A stretch of DNA of 64,000 nt, from positions 62,315,885-62,379,884 of the forward strand of contig CM077161.1 in assembly GCA_039583875.1 (NCBI GenBank), in the 5' to 3' direction. This document shows positions 9,874 through 21,114 of this stretch, piece after piece (positions within the stretch are counted from its first letter, which is position 1; each line of letters begins with the position of its first letter). The position numbers were made by a program, and so were the translations under genes. The stretch is from Platanthera guangdongensis (taxonomy: Eukaryota > Streptophyta > Magnoliopsida > Asparagales > Orchidaceae). The notes below the pieces were generated by a model that saw nothing but the letters and a program-made list of their open reading frames with translations, had not been told where the DNA came from and made no database searches.

Positions 9874-9938
9874 TTTATAGCAACTCAATTTCTTTGAATA
9901 CTTGTTATGCACATGTTACCTTACCACTACTTGTTTAG
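9863..9938 (+). other. Candidate 76-nt gag-pol intron of element B (phase 1)
   Basis: ACAG|GTACGG to TTTAG|GATTTG. Gag stops inside it (9871) and the pol frame opens only after a TAG at 9878-9880, so the frames do not overlap and ribosomal frameshifting cannot join them. Splicing joins ...DVVT-G-FVLICENPA... in frame through a split Gly codon. Element H has the same junction with a 73-nt interval. Confidence 0.6.
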
Positions 9939-12900
9939 GATTTGTATTGATTTGCGAAAATCCGGCACGAGCACTCTTCGATACGGGAGCTTCACACTCC
10001 TTCTTGTCCGAAGGATTTATATCACGCATTGGAGTCCCTTCTTTGATGGCGAAGGATAAGTTGGATGTGTTGTTGCCCAACGGGTGTTCGATGCGAGCAG
10101 ATAGGATCTGCGATGTTAAGATTCGTATTGGGGAGCAGGTGTTCGACCTGCGGGCGTCTTTACTTCCGTTAGTGGAGTTCGACGTCATATTTGGCATGGA
10201 CTGGCTCTCGGAGCAGCAGGCCCATATAGATTGCGGTAGCAAGGAAGTTAAGCTGGGAGCGAGTCGTGCGATGACTTTTACGGGCTTAAAGGGGTCGAGC
10301 AAGACGTTGATGTCTGCTCTTCAGGTGGTGAAGGCGGTTCGGGCTGGAGCAGAACTGTTCTTTACACTAGTGGATGTTGCAAAGCCGAAGCCCGCATTGG
10401 ATTGTATTTCAGTGGTATCGGAATACCCTGATGTGTTCCACGCAGATCTTCCTGGAGTCTCGCCTCAGCGGGAGATAGATTTTACGATCGAGCTAGTGCC
10501 AGGTGCAAAGCCAGTGTCACGATCTCCTTATCGGCTGGCGCCTAAGGAAATGGCGGAGCTGAAAGTTCAACTGTAAGAGTTGTTGGAGCAAGGGTATGTG
10601 CGCCCGAGTTCTTCGCCTTGGAGCGCACCGGTCCTCTTTGTTAAGAAGAAGGACGGAATCTTGAGGCTATGTATTGATTATCGGGAGCTTAATAAGCTGA
10701 CGGAGAAGAACAAGTACCCGATCCCCCGGATTGATGATCTTTTTGATCAGTTAGTCGGGTCGACGGTGTACTCGAAGTTAGATCTCAAGGCTGGGTACTA
10801 TCAGCTGCGAATAAGGGAGAGTGATATCCCGAAGATAGCGTTTAGTACGAGATACGGGCATTATAAGTTTACGGTCATGCCGTTTGGGCTGACTAATGCG
10901 CCGTCAGTGTTCATGGATTTGATGAACAGGACGTTCATGGAGTACTTGGACCATTTCGTGATCGTCTTCATCGACGATATTTTGGTGTACTCGCAAAGTG
11001 AGGAAGATCACTTCAAGCATCTTCATTTGGTGTTGGAGACGCTAAGGAGAAATCAGTTGTATGCCAAGTTCTCGAAGTGCGAGTTTTGGCTATCCTCAGT
11101 GGCGTTCCTCGGGTATATAGTGAGTGGAGAGGGTATTGCTGTGGATCCGGCGAAGATTGTTGCGATACGGGATTGGCCTGAGCTTGCTACTGTAGCGGAA
11201 GTCCGGAGTTTTCTGGGGCTTGCCGTCTATTATAGGCGCTTCGTAGAGAACTTCTTGCGGATAGCGTTACCTCTCACTACTTTGACGAGGAAGGAGCATA
11301 AGTTCGTTTGGACGCCGGAGTGCGCGCGAGCTTTTGAGGAGTTGAAGTGTCGGTTGACCACAGCGCCTGTGCTGAGTTCGCCATGTGGGACCGAAGGCTA
11401 TGAGATATATAGCGATGCTTCAGGCAGCGGTGTGGGTTGTGTGCTACTGCAGCACGGAAGCGTGATAGCTTATGGCTCGAGACAGCTAAAAGTGCACGAG
11501 AGGAATTATCCGGTCCATGACTTGGAGTTAGCGGCCGTGATTTTTGCTTTGAAGCTGTGGAGGCACTATTTGTACGGTGTGAAGATTGATATCTACACCG
11601 ATCATAAGAGCCTGAAGTATCTTATTGATCAGAAGGATCTGAATATGCGGCAGCGTAGGTGGATGGAGTTCCTGGGGGACTATACGTTCAAGATCCACTA
11701 CGTGCCTAGCAAAGGGAATGCAGTTGCGGACGCGTTGAGTCGCCGAGCGCCAGCTCAAGCCAATTGGCTATCGGTGCACGATGAGCGGTTGGTGCGAGAG
11801 TTGGAGGCGTTGGAGATTGTTTTTGTGGATAGGCAATCAAGTGCTGAAGCAGTTCTGAATTGGACTGAAGTCCAATATGACCTGGCTGATCGTATTCGGC
11901 AGGCTTTGGATATGGATGCCCATATGAAGCAGCTCATGGTAGAGGCTCTGGATGGGTCAAATCCCCAATTCGTCGTGGAGGACGGATTACTTTGGAAAGA
12001 CGGTCGTTTGTGCGTCCCAAGTGTGGGCAATTTACGGGTGGAGTTGTTGTACGAGGCACACCATACCAAGTACTCGATTCACCCGGGGAGTACGAAGATG
12101 TACCGTGATGTGAAGAAACTGTTTTGGTGGCCGGGTTTGAAAAAGGATGTGGCGCTATACGTAGCGAAGTGCCAAACCTGCGCCTTGGTAAAGGCGGAGT
12201 GCCAAAAGCCGGGAGGATTTCTTAAGTCCTTGCCTATTCCGGAGTGGAAATTTGACGACATCTCTATGGACTTTGTGCACGGTTTGCCAAGGTCGCAAAA
12301 GGGGAACAACGCCATTTGGGTGGTTGTTGATCGTTTAACGAAGGTGTCGCATTTTATTCCGCATAGGAAGGATGATCCGGTGGAGAAGCTGGCAAAGCTT
12401 TATGTGGAAAACATAGTACGGCTTCATGGTGTGCCCTGCAGCATCGTGAGTGACCGAGATGGGCGGTTCACATCCAATGATTGGAGGCTGGTGCAGCAAA
12501 TGTTGGGAACAAAGCTGAAATTCAGCACAGCCTTCCATCCGCAAACGGATGGGCAGACCGAGAGGGTCAATAGAACCATGGAAGACATGCTTCGCATGTG
12601 TGTCTTGGATTTTGAAAAGCAATGGGAAGACCACCTTTATTTGGTGGAGTTCGCCTACAACAACAGCTACCAAGTGAGTATTCAGATGGAGCCTTTCGAG
12701 GCCCTATATGGTAGAAGATGTCGCACGCCGTTGTCTTGGTTAGAAACGGACGAGTCAAAGTTGTATAAGCGATCGGAAGTGGATGATGCTACTTCTTTGG
12801 TGAGAACCATTCGGGAGAGGTTGCTTATCGCTCAGGACCGGCAAGCAAAGTACTATAATGCCAAGCACAGGAACGTGGAGTTCGCTGTGGGCGATTATGT

Positions 12901-13387
12901 ATACTTAAAGATCAAGCCGTTCAAGGGTGTCTCGCGGGTGCGGCGATTGAAAAAGCTAAGCCCAAGATACCTTGGACCATTTGAGGTTCTGGAGCGAGTT
13001 GGTGAAGCGGCCTATAGGTTGAAGCTTTCAGTGGAGCTTAGTGGTTTACATGATGTATTCCATATTTCGGTGCTCCGGAAGGCGGTACAAGAGCCTACGC
13101 AAGTGATCGCGGTCGATCAAGTGCCAGTGGATAGTGGGCTAACGACAAAGGTCAAGCCCGTGCGGATTGAGGACTCGGAGGTCAAGCGGCTACGCCATAA
13201 AGAGATCAGGATGGTCAAGGTCCGGTGGGACAATTGCAGTCGTGAGGAGCTCTCTTGGGAGCGAGAGCAGACTATGCTTAACGAGTATCCGGAGTTGTTC
13301 CGCTCAGGTACAAATTTTGGTTTTGTACATGTCTTTCCTTTATGTAATTTCGTGGGCGAAATTCTTTTAAGAGGGGGAGAGTTGTAA
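9939..13387 (+). pseudogene. pol: Pol polyprotein of element B, one nonsense codon
   Basis: Protease: [10 protein letters not shown] with catalytic Asp-Thr-Gly at 9980-9988. TAA at 10574-10576 replaces a Gln codon (relatives read L-Q-E-L), just before RT. RT spans about 10600-11260 with [13 protein letters not shown] and FIDDILVYS (Asp pair 10973-10978). RNase H spans about 11405-11750 with SDASG, DLELAA, YTDHKSL and VADALSR. Integrase has the HHCC finger (HHTKYSIH...CQTC, 12058-12180) and a complete D-D-E core: MDF 12266-12274, SDRD 12449-12460, QTER 12554-12565. The C-terminal part holds the [10 protein letters not shown] module and a chromodomain-like segment (VKVRWDN..REELSWE). The frame runs on through the purine tract and stops in the LTR terminus TGTAA. 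One C-to-T change separates it from an open frame. Confidence 0.93.
13369..13382 (+). other. Polypurine tract of element B
   Basis: AAGAGGGGGAGAGT directly precedes the 3' LTR. Just upstream is the near-palindrome AATTTCGTGGGCGAAATT, a conserved landmark also seen before the LTRs of A, G and H. Confidence 0.85.
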
Positions 13388-15690
13388 CGCCCCGAAACTC
13401 AAAGGAGCAAAGGGGGGGACGTTTTGGGCCAGTTTGGGTTCTGGCTGCAGGCACACGGCCTAGGACACGGGCGTGTCCCAGGGCATGTCAAGCCCGTGTC
13501 GACACTTAGCCGCGAAGTCGTCGAGATTGGCTCGACGATTCGTTGAGACTGGGCACACGGCCTGCGACACGGGCGTGTTACAGGGCGTGTCGACCCGTGT
13601 CGACACTTAGCCGCGGAGTCGACGAGATTCGCTCGACGATGCGTCGAGACAAGGCACACGGCCTACGACACGGGCGTGTCGCATGGCGTGTCGACCTGTC
13701 TCGACGATCGTCCCGGGGAGTCGATGAGCTTTACTCGACGATTCGTCGAGACAAGGCACACGGCCTAGGACACGGGTGTGCCCAAGGCCGTGTCATCAGA
13801 TCGACGATTTTCGCTCGACGAAATGTCGAGACCGTGTACACGGCCTGGGTCCAGGCGTGTCAAGGTGACACGGGTAGGGACACGGGCGTGTCCTAGAACC
13901 CGTGCAGTGCTCGGGTTGATTTTGGGGGAAAATCATGGGGTACACGGCCGGCCACACGGCCGTGTGAGGTGGAACACGGTCGTGTCAGCTCGAATACGGG
14001 CGTGTTCGATACCCGTGTGAGATTTCAGGAGATTCGATTTTGACGGCGAATGAGGCACACGGCCCTGGACACGGGCGTGTGCCAGGCCGTGTTCGGTCCA
14101 GATTAGGCATTTCAGCCCCGAATCAAAGCCGTTCGTTTTCTTGTTTTGAGATCCAACGGCTGGGGGTTGTTCCTGAATGGATATACCCGGGTTTGGGCTT
14201 TCAAAACCCTTACTTTTTCTTAAGTGTTCTCTTTCTAAAGCCTTAGAGAGAGAGGAGAGCCAAGGGAAGAAGGAGCTAGATCCCGCCATTGGAGGAGCTT
14301 CGGAGCTCCGAATCGCGAACCGACTCCGGATCCGCGGAGGCAACGCTAGTGCGGTGGTTTTCATCCGATTACTTTTTCATGGCGCCAAAGAGGAATGCAA
14401 GGTTAACGATCCTCATCTTGAGCATGAGTAGCTCTCTTTCTTAGCATAGGAAGCCCGCTCTCGCGAGTTTGCGGAGAGTTGGAGGCGTTCCTTCGGGTAG
14501 ATATGTGAAGTCCCCGTTGTTTAGAGTTCGTAAGCGAGAACGGACATAGGCATGATGTGTGAAGCCTATCCGGACATGTTGGTCTGGATCGGTGATGTTG
14601 CATTGCATAATGCCGGAGAAGACTCCGTGCAATTGGTTGTTTTTCGGGTTTTCTACGCGGTAGATTGCAGCAGGGAGCCTTGGGGACTAACCCAAAGGTG
14701 CACCCGGAAAACTGGGCGGATACGAGATCTTGCCAACTTGGTGGCTTGAGAGCCAGCTTGAACATAACCGGGTTATGTGACTTGTGATGGAAATGGGACT
14801 CGGCGGAAGTTTGACCCGCGAAAATGGCTTAAATTGTCGTTGCGATGTGAGCACGGGTTAGATGGAGCCGTACCCGTTCTATGTTGTTCGGTTAAAGAGA
14901 CCTAAAGGCACGTGGCACTTACCATTGGCATAGAGTAGGGTCTTCGGCGGTCAATGGCTTAAATTGTCGTGACCCAGGCCAGGAAGACAAATTGCTCATA
15001 GGTTTGGCCGTCCAAGTGGCGGTGGTGAGTCCGGAATGTCTATGGCTTTAATTGACGTGACATCGACCGGTTCACCGAGAATGTGCCCTGAGAGCACGGG
15101 GCGTGTGGCCGTGCAAGCCAACGTCTGTGATGTATTGTCTATTGAGATAAATTGCTCGCTTATGCTAATGTAATGCAGGGAAGGAGCATCGCCGCCCCGA
15201 GTTGGGGGCGGGATCGTTATAATTTGGCCAGCATTGCTGACCGTTGCCTTGTTTTCGCCACCGTGCGGTGGTTTGTTGCTTGCAGGTGCAGCTGGACCAA
15301 GCGGTCAATAGCGGGCTAAAGCCCTTTTTGCGAAGCCGGCCCTCGAAGGCCCAAATGGAAGTGTTTACTGTTTTATTCATGTATGACCGGCCTGCGTGCC
15401 GTAGTTTGTAAAACATGTAATATTCAAGTGAAACATTTTGTAAGGCCTTAAGGCTTGTTTTGGGTATTTTGTATAACATTCCTAATTTGTACTAGTGGAC
15501 ATTCGTGCTCTAATGTTGGGTTCTTTGTTTACACCCTTTTTAAACTGCTTCCGCTAGAATGCTCTGTGTAGGACATTGAGATTGGTAGGATGGTTTCCAT
15601 AAGTAACCACCCGGTCTGTCTGCGGCATACGGCGTCGGGCCCCGGCCGGACCTACTGCTATATGCTATGTGACGGATAGGGGGTGTTACA
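13383..15690 (+). repeat. 3' LTR of element B
   Basis: 2308 bp, TGTAACGCCCCG...GTTACA, aligned end to end with the 5' LTR. The differences seen are mostly substitutions, many at CG sites. The start-exon copy (14379-14402) is intact but its donor reads TTAACG. Confidence 0.95.
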
Positions 15691-18600
15691 CTACCCAACC
15701 CTACCTAGACCTTAGGGGAGTCCAATGGGTCACCAAGGACCCATTGATGGCAACTCAAAAGGTCAAATTGACTAGGTCAACCCTAGTCAATGTTAGGTCA
15801 AACCTAGCTCAAATGGGCTAAGCTAAGCTCAAGCCCTCTTTCCACTTGGGCTAACCTCATTTCCATGGAAAATATGGGTTAGTGGGCTGCCAATAGGCTG
15901 GAGTGGTCAGTAAGGTTAACCTATATGACTAGGATAGAGAAAACTCAAACTCCTCTTTAATGGAGGAGAGAGAAATGGTGAAAGAGAGCCATTCATGGCC
16001 AAGGAGGCCAAGGGCCATTCTTCATTGGCTGATCCAACTCCACACTCAATACAGGAAGACCAGGGGGCCATTTGGTGGCCGCTCATGGCCAGAATGGTGC
16101 TACCCCACCATGGCTGAAATGTGCCATCAATGGTCATTAAGGACATTGAAGCCTTGGCCCCCTTCCTCCCCCCATTTAAGGCTGGATTCAACCCCTCTGC
16201 GGAAGAGGAGAAGTTTCCAGCCATTTCCTGGGTGGATTGAGAACAGATTCCCCCCCCCCCCACCATGGTCGAGATTTGCATTAAGAAGGCCATTAATAGC
16301 CTCCACCATCTATACCCCTCCCCTCCCTCACTTTATCATCCTAAAAGCATCCCTGGATCCAGGACAAGCTTTTCCACACCTTACCCGAAGGAGATGAGCA
16401 ACTTCACTATGAAGTTGCAGAACGCTGGCGACTCCTCCACCACCAATGGCATCCCGGCGATCGATGCGTTTTTGGAATCATTTAAATATCCTAGGGTAAA
16501 TTAATTTAGGGACCTAAAGACCTCCAAACACTCCCAAATTTTGGTGAGTGGTACCTCGGGTCATCAAGAGGTTCCGTATGAATTTTCACATCATTTTGAG
16601 TTGATTTGGTGGGGGAAATGTGCAAACCCTAGCCTTGCCCTAATAAAGGGTATTTAGGTCAAAAGTGCACTTTGAGGTTTAAGTGGACAAATCACCTCAA
16701 CAGAGGCTAAAACAATGTCCACTGGTTTGCCATGACTATGTACACCCTCATATGGGTTATGGGGTGGTTTGGGTAGGATTGCCCTAGGACCCATGTTCAA
16801 ACCCTAAGTTTGGACTTTTGGGGTTTGTGAAAGGCAGGTTGTCAAATGCCCTTATATGGACTTGAAATTTGGTAGAGAGGATTCTAGGGTAGCCAAAGTC
16901 CTCTTGTAAAAAATATTAGAGGTTTTGGAGATGGTTCAACCCCTCAAAACCCTAACCCTAGTTTAAGTCACAATTCTTAAATTTGAAGGGTAGGTAATTA
17001 GAAATCCATGGAAACTTGTGAAATATGGGTGGTCTGTTTATAATGTCATTATAAGCCTTGGATAATTTTGTTGGATGTTTTAGATTAATAATTTTACTAT
17101 CACTTTTGTAATACCAGTATTAGCCCTAATTAATTATATTTTTATTTTGATCTTAATATCCATTAGATGACTATGAAATTGGGGCAGAGTGAGCTTTAGA
17201 CCATTATGAGCTTACATGAATTTTGTTGTAATTTTTAGACGTAAATTTCCAGCACCTACTTCACATGTGTATAATACGAGAATATGATCAATAATAGATT
17301 TAGATCTCCCTTTATATTGGAAAATTATGAAACTTGATCAGTAGTGTTTATAGGTCAATATGCTCATAAGGGAATTTTATTTCAATTTTTAGATGAATAA
17401 TTGCTGTAATTAGTTCATTAACCTATTAACTTGAAATATTATGATAACATCAAGTTAGAGTTCATTACTCACTAGTAAATTGTGAAACTTGACCTGGAGT
17501 GTTTTTTATGTCTTTATATTCATCCTTGAATTTTCTCAGAATTTTTAGAACTATATTGGCAGTACTTGTCTCTTTAATTTGGTTAATATAGGTTATGTTC
17601 AAAAATCATGTTTAAAGGTTTAAGTCTTATTGAAAATTTGGAGACCTTGAATTTAATGATAAATAGATGTTATTTATTTATCATACTTTTATGGAATATT
17701 TTGCATGCCTGAAAATAGTACTTCATGTTCAAACTAAGGCATTCAGATCTCTTTTGAAATTAAATAAATAATCGAATAAATTAGGAAAATTATAAACTTC
17801 TGGATTTAGGCTAATCATGCCATGGTAGACCTCCAATAAATATTACAGTGATTTTGGATGATAATTTGGATGATAATTTGGAGTACCTCCCATTGTATAC
17901 ATCATATAGCTTGGGATGGTCTGCGTTTAGTAAAAACTGCATGAATCATAATATAGTGCAAAATGAACTTAGGGAAATGGGATATTAGTGTATTGATCTG
18001 GTTAGTGAAATGTGATTATCATCGGGAGTCGTGATGAGGAGTGAGAGGTTTGACTAGTGTTTAGAGGTGCTCGGGGTCGACGAAACATCGTCTTCCCCAT
18101 GGGGAGAGAAAGGGTCAAAATCCACTAAGGTTAGATCCAGTACAAAATTAAAGGGATTGGGAGTTGTGTAACAACCAATAATAGTAAGTGCCTTGCGAAA
18201 CGGAATTATGAGCTTCAGTTACCATCATAGTTCCTAGTGCCCTCGAGAGCCCTTCACGGGGAATACCTTGGGCAGTCCTGGGCTAATCTAAACATTAGGA
18301 ATAATAAGCTTCAAGAGCAACTAATATAACTAGGGTTTGACATTCACACACCCCAATAGCTCAGAAGGTTGGATAGGTTAGTTTGATTGACCATCCAGAT
18401 GGTATGTTCGGAAGGTAGATGTAACAGACAGGATAGTCCGGGGAGCCGGTGCCTCGGAAGGAATTGGATACAAATAAGGTGATGGGTCTTCGGTATTGGA
18501 CGGTCGTTCACACCGACGTCGATACGCTGACTCGCCAGTGTGGGACACTTAGCCAAAGAAAGTCTGGTGGATATGGCCAGCATTAGTACACAGAGACTCT

Positions 18601-19676
18601 AGGTTGTGTCATTCTAGAGGCGTACGTAAGGGCTAGGCCAGGTACTGTGGATACCCTCCTAGGAGTGGCGGGCCCAACCCACTGTCTCCGTTTGCTACTA
18701 CGGTGGTTCCTGGGAGTGAAGCTAGCTGCCCAAATAGGGGGAACTAAAGGTCTGTGTGCATAGAGTCGTGTGCTTGAGTTGCACTTGCATGAATCATAGC
18801 ATAACATATCACTACACTCATACTTGCATACAACCGACACCCCAATGTATAAATTGGTATGCGACTTTTTATACGATGGGTGCCTTACAGAAGACCTCTT
18901 AACTTATAAGTTTGCATGGACATTCATATAAGTTAAGGCTACTTACTTCTTACCTTATCTTTCTTATATATGCTACTTATTCTACTTGTTTACTTTACTG
19001 CTCACTATTGTAGAACTGCTAGTCTGTACCCTTCTTCCTTAGCTATTTATACAACATAAATAGCTGCTAGATTAGTTCCACTGTCACCTGCTTTGCTTAC
19101 TCTCCACCTTTGTATCATCCCTTTCCTCCTCCCCGCTCGTTGCCTAGGAGACATGGGGGAGGGGTAGGGGATGATATGACATAGTCTTTATGACTAATGG
19201 TTTTCGGACCACACATTACAGGGGCTCCGGATGGGAGACAGGGACCAACAACTCAGGGACCAGCAGCACAGGGACCAGCACCAGCAGAGTACGGTGCGGA
19301 TGGAGGTGGGCCAGTCTAATACCGGATCACCAATTACTAGCTCCTTGAGTGATTAGTTCTTTCTTATTGCTTCCACGAGAGGTTGTAGTGAGGATCTGAT
19401 GTACCGGGCTTAAGCCCGTTTATATTTCATTTGTATTGTTCTTTTGCAGTACTGTCTCTTTTCTATATATTTGGACTTGTTGTGGTTTCTCATTATATAT
19501 GATGTTTGTGGACTCAATTATATTTCATTTACGATTACCGCTCTCTCTTTGATGATCGAAAAGGCCAGCAGAATCGGCATTTTGTAGTGGCGGCCTTCCC
19601 GAGTGCCGGGGCCACCGCAAAATGACGGTTCTTGGCATAAGACCCCTTGTTTGAAAAAGAAAAAAAGGGTCTTACA
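15691..19676 (+). repeat. 5' LTR of element C, right part
   Basis: Collinear with the 3' LTR from about 25105, ending GGGTCTTACA at 19676 just before the primer site. About 0.7 kb present in the 3' LTR (25878-26588) is missing at about 16468, where GATGCG joins TTTTTGGAATC. The deletion removes the donor side of the candidate start exon (16446 onward). A C-run (about 16249-16261) is also seen. Short open frames in this LTR have no recognisable product. Confidence 0.88.
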
Positions 19677-19678
19677 AG

Positions 19679-19690
19679 TGGTATCAGAAC
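19679..19690 (+). other. Primer-binding site of element C
   Basis: TGGTATCAGAAC, two bases after the LTR end; initiator-Met-tRNA type with one mismatch to the usual GAGC ending. Confidence 0.85.
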
Positions 19691-19881
19691 AAACCTCGAT
19701 CGAAAGAGAAGTAGTCCACAAAAACCTTAGGCCACCCCCACGCGAGCTCAGTATGAGGAAAAACTAGCAGCGGAAGCAGTGTTGTGCCCATAAGGGAAAT
19801 CACATGTAGAAGTCCATTTTTTCTCCTTCTTTTATTTCATTCGTACGCTATCTAACAATTGGAATTTTTTCCTTGTATCCT

Positions 19882-20995
19882 GCGACAAACCCTACTCCAC
19901 AGCAGGGGACACCTCAGGCAATGAATATAGTTCCACCTTCTCCGGCTCCGGCTCCATTTTAGCATATGGAGATGGCGCAAACAATGACGGTCATCCTGGA
20001 GGCCTTCAGAGCTCAACAAGCCCCGACTCCACAGCCAAATCCCGGGGCCAACTGGATGAGTGCCTTCCGAGCACTTTCCCCTCCATCCTACCTGGGGACG
20101 GAGTCGGCAGTTTTCACGGAGGAATGGTTAGATACCATCTATGAGTTGCTTGTGGGGATTCGATACCCCACTGAGGAGGCAGTTGCTTTGGCAGTCTCCT
20201 GCCTGGAGTCACACGGAAAGAGGTGGTGGAAGTCACAGCTGGATACCACTTTTGCGGATATGGATTATGCAAACATCTATTAGGGAGAGTTCAGAGGAGC
20301 ACTTTTGGGACATTTCATACCTCAGTCGGCAAGGGACGAGTTGGAGGATAGGTTCCTGTGGTTGAGGCAGGGCAACAGGATAGTGCTGGAGTATTACCAG
20401 GAGTTTACTCACCTAGCCCTCTATGCGGACTCTTATCAGTTGGACGACGCTAGCTACGTCAGGAGGTTCTACAAGGGGCTGCACGACGACATGAGACATG
20501 CCATCCTCTTCCTCTCCGAGGGAAGCTTGGCCAGGATCCTGGAAATGGCCAAGAAAAGGGAAGCAAATCAGCTTACAGTCAAGTGCCGGAAAAGACCGGC
20601 TGAAGATGTAGTGATTGGAGGTCGTAGAGACCGTCCTCAAGGAGAGGTCATTGGGGAAAGATGGAACGAGGATCAACCCCGTCAAGAGAATGGACAGGAG
20701 CAGAGGAACCAGGGGGTATTGGCTCCCCAGCCCCTATAGATGCTGGAGAAACTGAGGGCAGCAGAGCAGGCACCGATTTGCTTCCAGTGCAATCAGTCAT
20801 GACATTTCAAGAGGAATTGTCCCATGAGGCGAGCACCCCCACAAGCACTTCAGGGTGCCCCACCTCCTTGGCAGTTCGGTGGCCGAGGACACGACCGATG
20901 ACGGGGATATCAGGGTAGAGGACACAAGCCAGAAAGTGGAAAAGTGTATGCTCTAGATCTGGCACAACTGCGGAACCCAGAGCAGGTTATAGCAG
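19882..20995 (+). pseudogene. gag pseudogene of element C
   Basis: The readable frame starts near 19882 (ATNPTPQQGTPQAM...), is broken by TAG at 19960-19962 (probably from CAG), resumes at 19966 (MEMAQTMTVILEAFRAQQ) and stops again at 20281-20283. It shifts frame to 20305-20739 (RDELEDRFLWLRQGNRIVLEYYQEFTHLA). Capsid-like motifs PPSYLGTES, EEWLDTI and KRWWK are recognisable. A zinc-knuckle remnant (ICFQCNQS...FKRNCP-like, shifted) lies near 20775-20825. The end KVYALDLAQLRNPEQVIA leads into the protease after a degraded intron. The probable acceptor before 19882 reads CCTGCG, possibly CCTGCAG with one base lost. Not functional. Confidence 0.85.
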
Positions 20996-21114
20996 ATATG
21001 CATGTACATTTAAATTCCTTCCTTCCTAAGAACTAGTTTCCGTAGACATAGACTAGTTAGAAATCAAAAAAAGAAAAACTATAACTAGAACACTAAGACA
21101 CTTAATTACCTCGG
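20996..21114 (+). other. Degraded gag-pol intron of element C (candidate)
   Basis: Gag ends ...VIA-G (phase 1) at ATAGCAG|ATATGC, where the donor GT has become AT. Protease coding resumes at CTCGG|GCGTGGTTTTC, where AG has become GG. Joining gives G-VVFISGKPTHTLFDTG. The length of about 119 nt differs in frame from the introns of B and H while the codon phase is the same. Confidence 0.4.

Larger units (their letters stand above)
6183..15690 (+). mobile_element. Element B: complete Ty3/gypsy chromovirus, nearly intact
   Basis: A 9508-bp element bounded by 2311-bp and 2308-bp LTRs (TGTAAC...GTTACA) and a perfect 5-bp target duplication CTACC. In order it holds 5' LTR, primer site TGGTATCAGACT, gag, protease, RT, RNase H, integrase with chromodomain-like tail, purine tract and 3' LTR. 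Domain order and the chromodomain place it in the chromoviruses; the long LTRs and the pol sequence fit the Del/Tekay group (family knowledge, not a search). Apart from one nonsense codon at 10574-10576 the coding region is open. By hand count the first roughly 310 bp of the two LTRs differ at about 14 sites, so the insertion is not very recent. Confidence 0.95.

Noticed and set aside
9863..9938. Programmed frameshift joining gag and pol
   Set aside because: In B the two frames do not overlap (gag stop 9871-9873, pol frame closed by TAG at 9878-9880). Between elements the frame offset varies while splice phase is kept. Splicing explains it better.
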